DNA of 31,233 bases from Chromera velia (taxonomy: Eukaryota > Sar > Chromeraceae): assembly GCA_018398765.1 (NCBI GenBank), contig JAHBMJ010004611.1, positions 47,608-78,840 on the forward strand, read 5' to 3'. The notes below the pieces were generated by a model. The model made no database searches and was not told the DNA's origin. It worked only from the letters and a program-made list of their open reading frames with translations. Positions 26,554 to 31,233 of this stretch are shown here, piece after piece (position 1 is the first letter of the stretch; each line of letters starts with the position of its first letter). Both the position numbers and the translations under genes were made by a program.

Positions 26554-27498
26554 TTACTGCTGAAATGACTGGTATGGGAAGTTTCGGTGCTGCTGGGGGA
26601 GGAGACGGTTGTTGGACTTTGGGCACCTGTTTGCCTGGTGGCCCTGTTGGTGGCAGCTGAAACATCTGTCTTCTCTGATGTGCCTCTGCACCTGCTCATG
26701 CGACAGCGCGTATAGGCGTGATAATCTATCTATTTCCATCGGTGCAGGCCCATCCGTGTTGCGCTGTTGCACCGCATGCCCGCCCCTATCGGCACACTTG
26801 CCTCTCATCAATTGGTCTTCCTCGTCCGCCACTGTCATGACGGCCTCAATTCCCGTGACTCCCCGACGCTTCACAGCAAGATGAATGTCAGTTGGCAATC
26901 CCTTGAGGTAGTCGTGCAGCAGGTTGGCTTCTGTGACATCCTCAATTTGCATGGCCTTCTCTATGAAGTCATCGGTGTACTTCTGTACTGTCTTGTTCCC
27001 ACATTTCATCGCTCGGACTTCCTTTTACAAACGTGTCTGAGCATTTGGGTCTTTGAACTTCTTCCCAATCCTCTCTTTAAAATTCTCCCACCCCTGGAAC
27101 GGCGTTCGAAGGTTTTTGAGCTCGTACCACCTCTGCAGGGGACAGGATAGGTATTGACATGCTGCTTCACATTTCTCGGCTTCCGACGCCTACGATAAGC
27201 GAAGCCATCTCTCTGTTGTACGGAGCCAATCTGGGAGTTGTTTGCGACTGCCTGCGTACGTAAACGGCTCTTTGGGTTTCAAATTCGACTTCACGGCCGC
27301 TGGGGGGCTGTTCCCCACGGCGCCTTGTTGTGCTATCACGACTGTCTGCTGGTGGTTGATCAGTTCTTGGTGCAACTGTTGATTCTGTTGGGTTAACTGC
27401 CCGTTTTGGACCTGCAGTGCCTGGATCTCAGCTTGCTGCTGCTGTTGAGTTTGAATGAGCTGCTGAATGAGCTCAGGAGTGATAGTAGACGGATCCAT
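26554..27498 (-). pseudogene. gag polyprotein with CCHC zinc knuckle
   Basis: The ATG at 27498 opens a Gln-rich coiled-coil N-terminus (IQTQQQQQAEIQALQ). The capsid-like part is recognised by WYELKNLRTPFQGWENFKER and YTDDFIEKAMQIED. The nucleocapsid knuckle is CFSCHQQGHQANRC (C-x2-C-x4-H-x4-C). Stops break the frame at 27192-27190, 27027-27025 and 26556-26554. After the last one a Gln/Pro-rich linker continues in the same phase, with further stops at 26541-26539 and 26352-26350, into the protease. Confidence 0.9.
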
Positions 27499-27559
27499 CC
27501 TGCCCGCACTTCAAACAACGGTTGAGAAGCAGAGCGGGGTCTCCCTGAGGTGGAGGACC

Positions 27560-27577
27560 GGGGCTCTGCTGCTGCCA
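27560..27577 (-). promoter_or_regulatory. candidate primer binding site
   Basis: On the minus strand, four bases inside the 5' LTR, the sequence TGGCAGCAGCAGAGCCCC starts with TGG, as sites complementary to a tRNA CCA end do. It is not the common initiator-Met type (TGGTATCAGAGC). I cannot name the tRNA. Confidence 0.35.
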
Positions 27578-27581
27578 TATC

Positions 27582-27897
27582 AGATTTCCTCCTAGACTAA
27601 GAACGTAGTCTAGTTGGAGACTTGTCGTACCTTACCTCCTTAAGTCTGTCAGTCAGAGTTCACTTCCAAGGACTCTATTCAACCGATACAGGTGGACGAA
27701 GACTGTACGGCATACTTCTATTTATTTCTGTATTGCAAGTCTATTATTTCTTTCTCTATATTGTCAGTCTGTCACTTAATTCTCTTAGTGCACTTAATTA
27801 ATGCCGGCCGGGCTTAGTATTACGAAGTTAGTTTCCCAGTCCCAGTTCTAGCAAGTTTGGCGGGTGATCAAGTCACCGTACAAGCCACAACGTAACG
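27582..27897 (-). repeat. 5' LTR of the chromovirus
   Basis: Counterpart of 22173-22488. Since the element reads on the minus strand, this copy should carry the promoter. Confidence 0.92.
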
Positions 27898-27905
27898 CCT
27901 TCCGT
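27898..27905. repeat. possible target-site duplication (right)
   Basis: CCTTCCGT, the counterpart of 22164-22171. Confidence 0.55.
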
Positions 27906-28012
27906 CCCCCCTCTCATCCTGAACGTCTTCCATTTCGGCATCCTCTTCCTGCACTCTCCCCCTCCTGCCTGTAGCAGCGGCTCCAGCAGCAGCCGCCCTA
28001 GCAGTGGCCTCT
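27906..28012 (-). pseudogene. Ala-rich to acidic open segment interrupted by the chromovirus
   Basis: On the minus strand, one frame away from the upstream open segment, the sequence reads AEEATARAAAAGAAATGRRG and then VQEEDAEMEDVQDERG. It runs into the LTR insertion site. If the element and one target copy are skipped, the frame stays open on the other side (RYHSKKGWPTGSHWGG). This looks like the disordered acidic tail of a protein. The product is not recognised. Confidence 0.4.
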
Positions 28013-28253
28013 TCAGCGGCCCTTCATGCCTCTCCTTCCATGTATCCGATTAATTCTGTTATTCAAAGAGGTCGTAAAGTGATGGAGGAACGTGACTGAG
28101 ACGGTGACTCTCTTCCCGGCCTTCTTGGTGACTGTGTGCTTAGATAAATCACCGAAGACAACTTCTAGGGCCTTGTTGAGGGGACTGATCGTCTTGTGTG
28201 TTTTCTCCACACCTGCGTCTGTAGGCTTTACCTTGGCCCACCTGCAAAGAGAA
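28013..28253 (-). CDS. unrecognised basic helical protein, partial exon
   Basis: On the minus strand a good acceptor (TTTTTTCTCTTTGCAG, ending at 28255) precedes an open segment reading WAKVKPTDAGVEKTHKTISP, then LNKALEVVFGDLSKHTV, KKAGKRVTVSVTFLHHF and LNNRINRIHGRRG, to a TGA at 28015-28013. One helix, a short beta-like stretch and a second helix can be guessed. I do not recognise a family. The frame is lost at GRRGMKGR, where the neighbouring frame continues as an Ala-rich acidic tail, so a one-base indel may separate them. Upstream exons are not identified. Confidence 0.45.
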
Positions 28254-28805
28254 AAAAAAATGAAGGTACAAACCTGGCCAACCTATATAGATCAGCCCCG
28301 CACATTTGCAGGAAGCTAGCGCCGCGCTCACGCACGCACCCCGGTCCCGGTCGCGCGACGGGCAGGCCCAACATATACATATATATTTCTTCATATGTTT
28401 ATATGTTTGCACATATAAGGAGTATGCCATTTTCAAAAAAATCATAAAATACTTCTCTCGTTAGAGATGGTAGTTAACAGATTCATTTGGCATCTTTTAT
28501 CTAAAAATATGCTAAGAAAAATATTTTAAGTTCAGTCATATTTAGTGATAATTTAGTCATGAAAAATTACTTAAGAAAAAAATAGTGAATGGACATTTAC
28601 GAGTTCATTCACTAAAAAATTTATCGTGCTCTAAATTTTTTTTAATATTGTATATGACCAATCTGGATAGCTAAACATGTTTTCTGATCAAAATTGAACC
28701 ATACAAACCACTTTTCGGCTCTGCACGCTTTATAGTTCATAAAAAAAAACATTCATATTTTACTCATATTTATGTTATATTTTCAAAATATTATAAGATT
28801 TATTC

Positions 28806-28842
28806 ATATTTAGTCATATTTAGTAAAAGTTTTATAGGGTAG
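28806..28842. repeat. AT-rich inverted repeat, right copy
   Basis: Reverse complement of 21606-21642 with two mismatches in 37. Confidence 0.55.
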
Positions 28843-29033
28843 GCGACGCACAATGATAAAAAAAAAAAAAGAATAGATATTTAATTCGAGATTTTTTTTT
28901 TGTTTTTAATTTTTTTTTAGTCTGGTGATTGTTTGATTGATCAAACGTTTAAGCAAACTTAGCAAAGGTAGGTTTTGTAGTTCGATGTGTTTTTATCTAG
29001 GTTTTTGTTATATGTTTAGCACTAGTGACCATG

Positions 29034-29068
29034 TTTGATTTGATTTGATTTGATTTGATTTGATTTGA
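29034..29068. repeat. (TTTGA)7 microsatellite
   Basis: Seven exact TTTGA units. About 15 bases later CTCAAATCAAAT is their partial reverse complement, so a hairpin is possible. Confidence 0.95.
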
Positions 29069-29691
29069 CGTAGGGCTTAAGCTCAAATCAAATATCCAGT
29101 CAGGGAGGATCTAGTGTTTAAAGACCTATCAAATACGATCAAATATTTGATCAATATGACTTTCAACCTCAAATATGAAGGTCCCGAAAAAACTTTTTGC
29201 AAGTACCGATCCGTCACGCATGCTGATTCAAATGAAAAAACCTAAATCTTGATGGTTTGCTCTCAAAACAAAAATGTTTTGAGCTGCACTGAAATTGACG
29301 TTTCACCCTCTTTTACTTCATGCAGAGGTAAACCGATCAGCTGAACATTTTCCCGAATAGCTGTGTTAACTTTTCTGGTGCTGGAACATCTTTTACGGCC
29401 CCCTTTTTGAGCGTCTGCAAACATTTTACACCCCGTAAAGACATGTCATACAATCCGACAGGGCGAACGGGAAGAAGAGAGGCATTTGTTTTTAGAGCCG
29501 GGTACGCAAAAAAAATATGGTCCGTGTAAAAGGGGGCAAATGTGATTCAGTGTCAGGTGAAAATACAAGGAGCCGAGGGGGAAGGAGAAACTATTTGTGG
29601 CTGTGAGTATGCAGCAATAGCAACCAGTTCTTTTCAAACCCACCTCATCAATCAGCATGGCTTGACGATCACGTCTGACAAACATGTGTAG

Positions 29692-29904
29692 CTGCTCCAA
29701 GAAAGACAGGAGAAGCGGTCAGAAGGGGCGGGGGGGACGAAGCAGCCTGACGTGCGAACGTTTTTCCCCACCAAAGATGAAGCAGAAGCCGTGGTCGCAC
29801 CATATGCAGAGACGTATGAGAAGAGAATCAAGTGCGATATGCTGACCACTGACTTTCTGGTTCAAACCTTCTTGCATTTTTCCCCCCCGAACAGGCTGCA
29901 CAAG
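29692..29904 (+). CDS. unrecognised gene, exon 1 (start uncertain)
   Basis: Open from 29692 to a GTGAGA donor at 29905, phase 0. It reads RTFFPTKDEAEAVVAPYAET and TTDFLVQTFLHFSPPNRLHK. The upstream boundary is unclear: a stop lies at 29689-29691, so an acceptor is at 29691 or later (for example CAG at 29707-29709), or translation starts internally. The amino-acid mix is protein-like, but I recognise no family. Confidence 0.5.
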
Positions 29905-29937
29905 GTGAGAGAGAGGTGCGGAGCGTGTTTGAACTCT

Positions 29938-29960
29938 TTCTCTCTTTGTCTCTTTCTCTC

Positions 29961-30006
<46 letters not shown>

Positions 30007-30169
30007 TATGTGTGTGTGTATGTGTGTGTATGTGTATGTGTGTGTGTGTATGTGTGTGTGTGTCTGTGTATATGTGTGTGTGTGTATGTGTGTGTGTGTG
30101 TGTGTATGTGCGTGTTTATGTGTGTGTGCGTATGTGTGTATGTGTGTGTGTGTGTATGTGTGTGTGTGT
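29938..30169. repeat. (CT)n then (TGTG/TATG)n intronic microsatellite
   Basis: About 65 bases of CT units followed by about 165 bases of TG with regular TA interruptions. It fills nearly the whole intron and runs to within about 7 bases of the acceptor AG at 30176. Confidence 0.95.
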
Positions 30170-30176
30170 ATTGCAG

Positions 30177-30311
30177 ACGCATACGACTATCCGGTGGTTG
30201 GGGTTTCAGAACAATCTGACGTGCTTCCTTCCGTTGGCTCAATGGAACTGGGCTGATAAGTTGGTGAAGGTGTATCAGAAGCAGATTGTCACCTACGAGA
30301 CGGATCCACGG
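30177..30311 (+). CDS. unrecognised gene, exon 2
   Basis: Exactly 45 codons, phase 0 at both ends, between ATTGCAG and a CGG/GTGAGG donor. It reads THTTIRWLGFQNNLTCFLPL and NWADKLVKVYQKQIVTYE. Aromatic-rich and well balanced, but without a known motif. Confidence 0.6.
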
Positions 30312-30398
30312 GTGAGGTACCCTGCTTTTGACTGATTCGCCACCGGAGACATGCTGTATGACTGAGACATTTTAGATGTGAACCAAGAGAGATTGCAG

Positions 30399-30878
30399 CA
30401 TGCCCCTGACCCCGAGTATCGAAAGGCTGCGACCATATTCCCTCTCGGTGTGGAGCAGTTCCAGAAAGGCAAGGGAAAAGGCAATGGGGGGGCTGTTGAC
30501 AGTGCTGGAGGGGGGGCCGCTCCTGCAGGGCCCGGCGGGAGGACCAATTTGAAACTAAAGGAGGCGGCCGCAGACGTAAATGCTGAGAAGGCTGGGGGGA
30601 AACTTCCCCCTCCTGAGAAAGTCATCACTCCGGGTGAGGAAGGCTACCGACCTCTCTATATTTACCTCCAACACAAAGGGCTTGTTGTTGGCCCTCACGC
30701 GGCACAGAGGGTAGCCGAACTTACCAACTCTGGATGCTTAGCTGCCCAGAAACAGGACGGTTCCAACACCAACAGCAATAGCAAACGTGTGTGCGGTTCT
30801 CCGTCTCACCCCGTTGTCATCTCTCCGCAACCGAATAGAAGCTCAAGAGCACCCACTCCTGGAAAGCCGAAAAGCTAG
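30399..30878 (+). CDS. unrecognised gene, exon 3 to TAG
   Basis: The acceptor GAGATTGCAG at 30398 keeps phase 0 (intron 30312-30398, 87 bases). The exon reads HAPDPEYRKAATIFPLGVEQ, a Gly/Ala/Lys-rich linker, then YRPLYIYLQHKGLVVGPHAA and a Ser/Pro-rich end. It stops at TAG 30876-30878, but the same frame continues as protein-like sequence to TAA at 30966. No family is recognised. Confidence 0.6.
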   Translation, partial: HAPDPEYRKAATIFPLGVEQFQKGKGKGNGGAVDSAGGGAAPAGPGGRTNLKLKEAAADVNAEKAGGKLPPPEKVITPGEEGYRPLYIYLQHKGLVVGPHAAQRVAELTNSGCLAAQKQDGSNTNSNSKRVCGSPSHPVVISPQPNRSSRAPTPGKPKS

Positions 30879-30966
30879 AGAAAAAGCTCTCAGCAGCTCC
30901 CACCACCGATCGATTCGATTCATATTGAAGAAAGTGATCATGAAGAAGAGGAAAAGGAAGTGCCAT
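30879..30966 (+). other. in-frame continuation after the TAG, acidic tail
   Basis: Directly after the TAG the same frame gives RKSSQQLPPPIDSIHIEESD, an acidic run and a TAA at 30964-30966. The composition looks like a normal acidic C-terminus, but the stretch is short enough (29 codons with the stop) to be open by chance. Confidence 0.35.
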
Positions 30967-31233
30967 AAAGCTGAGTGATTATCACCTCAATTTTGGCACG
31001 TGCTCTAACTTTATCGTATCAACAAAAAGTCATATGCAATTTTAAATCTATCAATTTTACATTCTTAATCTCTATTAGTACTAGAGTGAGTCTCAGTGAC
31101 TAGTGTATATACACTGCCATACAGGCATATTTTTTTTACGGAACTGATAAGTTATAATTTTATATATATTTTTTTTAATTTTTGAAACACACATCAGAAA
31201 TGTTCTGATAACTATTGTCATGAGAAAAATGAT
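30967..31233. other. AT-rich downstream sequence, no gene
   Basis: AT-rich with T-runs, no supported open frame. No clear AATAAA poly(A) signal was seen just after the preceding gene. Confidence 0.6.

Larger units (their letters stand above)
22172..27897 (-). mobile_element. Ty3/gypsy LTR retrotransposon, chromovirus lineage, degenerate
   Basis: A 5.7-kb element transcribed on the minus strand, with two LTRs of about 316 bp, a polypurine tract beside the 3' LTR and a candidate primer site beside the 5' LTR. The internal order is gag with a CCHC knuckle, aspartic protease, reverse transcriptase, RNase H, integrase, chromodomain. The RT-RNaseH-integrase order and the C-terminal chromodomain place it among chromoviruses. 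The LTRs differ at about 10 sites, so the insertion is not fresh. At least twelve in-frame stops and several frameshifts make it non-autonomous. Gag, protease, RT and most of the RNase H to zinc-finger region are in one reading phase, suggesting an ancestor with a single gag-pol frame. Confidence 0.95.
28256..29691. other. AT-rich stretch; foldback motifs and pentanucleotide repeat; no supported gene
   Basis: From about 28400 the sequence is strongly AT-rich. TCATATTT-type motifs recur (28535, 28751, 28802), as in the left island. TAGTGAAT and ATTCACTA form a short inverted pair at about 28583-28615. GATCAAATATTTGATC at 29137-29152 is a perfect 16-bp palindrome. A minus-strand 48-base segment at 29691-29644 has good splice sites but no recognised product. 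Confidence 0.6.

Noticed and set aside
23150-26884. Plus-strand open frames opposite the retroelement
   Set aside because: Shadows of gag-pol on the minus strand. All recognisable motifs read on the minus strand.
22524-27498. Reassignment of TAA and TAG to Gln in this genome
   Set aside because: The stops in the retroelement often fall at Gln-like sites, but TGA also occurs and frameshifts are present. The ANAPC1 exons contain no in-frame TAA or TAG in well over a thousand codons, so a standard code with a decayed element fits better.
29644-29691. 48-base minus-strand segment (LHMFVRRDRQAMLIDE) with good acceptor and donor
   Set aside because: Its acceptor would lie inside the better-supported plus-strand gene, and its phase does not fit the next minus-strand open segment at 28253.
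1-31233. CRISPR arrays, tRNA or rRNA genes
   Set aside because: The repeats are microsatellites, LTRs or inverted repeats without spaced identical units, and no tRNA cloverleaf or rRNA signature was noticed by eye.

Overview
The window is eukaryotic nuclear DNA. Its main gene is split into at least 14 exons with GT-AG introns, the exons are GC-balanced to GC-rich, the introns are full of microsatellites, and AT-rich islands separate the gene-bearing blocks. The 8-mer TGCATGCA, a known ApiAP2-type motif in apicomplexans, occurs six times where about 0.5 is expected. Together with a chromodomain-bearing Ty3/gypsy element this suggests an alveolate alga of the chromerid type (Chromera-like). That assignment is an inference; no marker gene in the window proves it.

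Layout. 1-1020: AT-rich, no gene. 1021-5386: mostly non-coding, with two weak minus-strand exon candidates (3078-2995 and 1966-1838) and several microsatellites. 5682-5387 (minus): one exon of an OTU-family deubiquitinase whose frame is broken by an 8-bp tandem duplication. 5683-7697: gap between the OTU exon and the first recognised exon of the next gene; it must hold that gene's unresolved 5' end and perhaps a divergent promoter. 7698-21130 (plus): a large orthologue of ANAPC1/APC1, the scaffold subunit of the anaphase-promoting complex. Its frame can be followed through the N-terminal propeller-type region, the low-complexity middle and all the PC repeats to a TAG stop. The introns carry a 411-bp terminal-inverted-repeat element, a 583-bp GAAA-type purine tract, a hairpin flanked by a 39-bp duplication of exon sequence, and many CT and GT tracts.

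21131-29690: an AT-rich accessory block. It contains a 5.7-kb Ty3/gypsy chromovirus on the minus strand (22172-27897) with about 97% identical LTRs, a possible 8-bp target duplication, and degenerate gag, protease, RT, RNase H, integrase and chromodomain. The element sits inside an older sequence that contains an unrecognised minus-strand reading frame (28254-28013 and onward), and the whole is bracketed by inverted AT-rich repeats (21606-21642 and 28806-28842). 29692-30966 (plus): an unrecognised gene of at least three exons with an in-frame TAG near its end. The window closes in AT-rich DNA.

Two recognised genes relate to ubiquitin: a removing enzyme (OTU) and the scaffold of a ubiquitin ligase (APC/C). 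They lie head to head. A functional link is only a suggestion. I see no bacterial-type operon, CRISPR array, tRNA or rRNA gene. I do not see a clearly new biological system. The most unusual structures are the composite mobile-element nest at 21.6-28.8 kb and the two inverted-repeat insertions in ANAPC1 introns.
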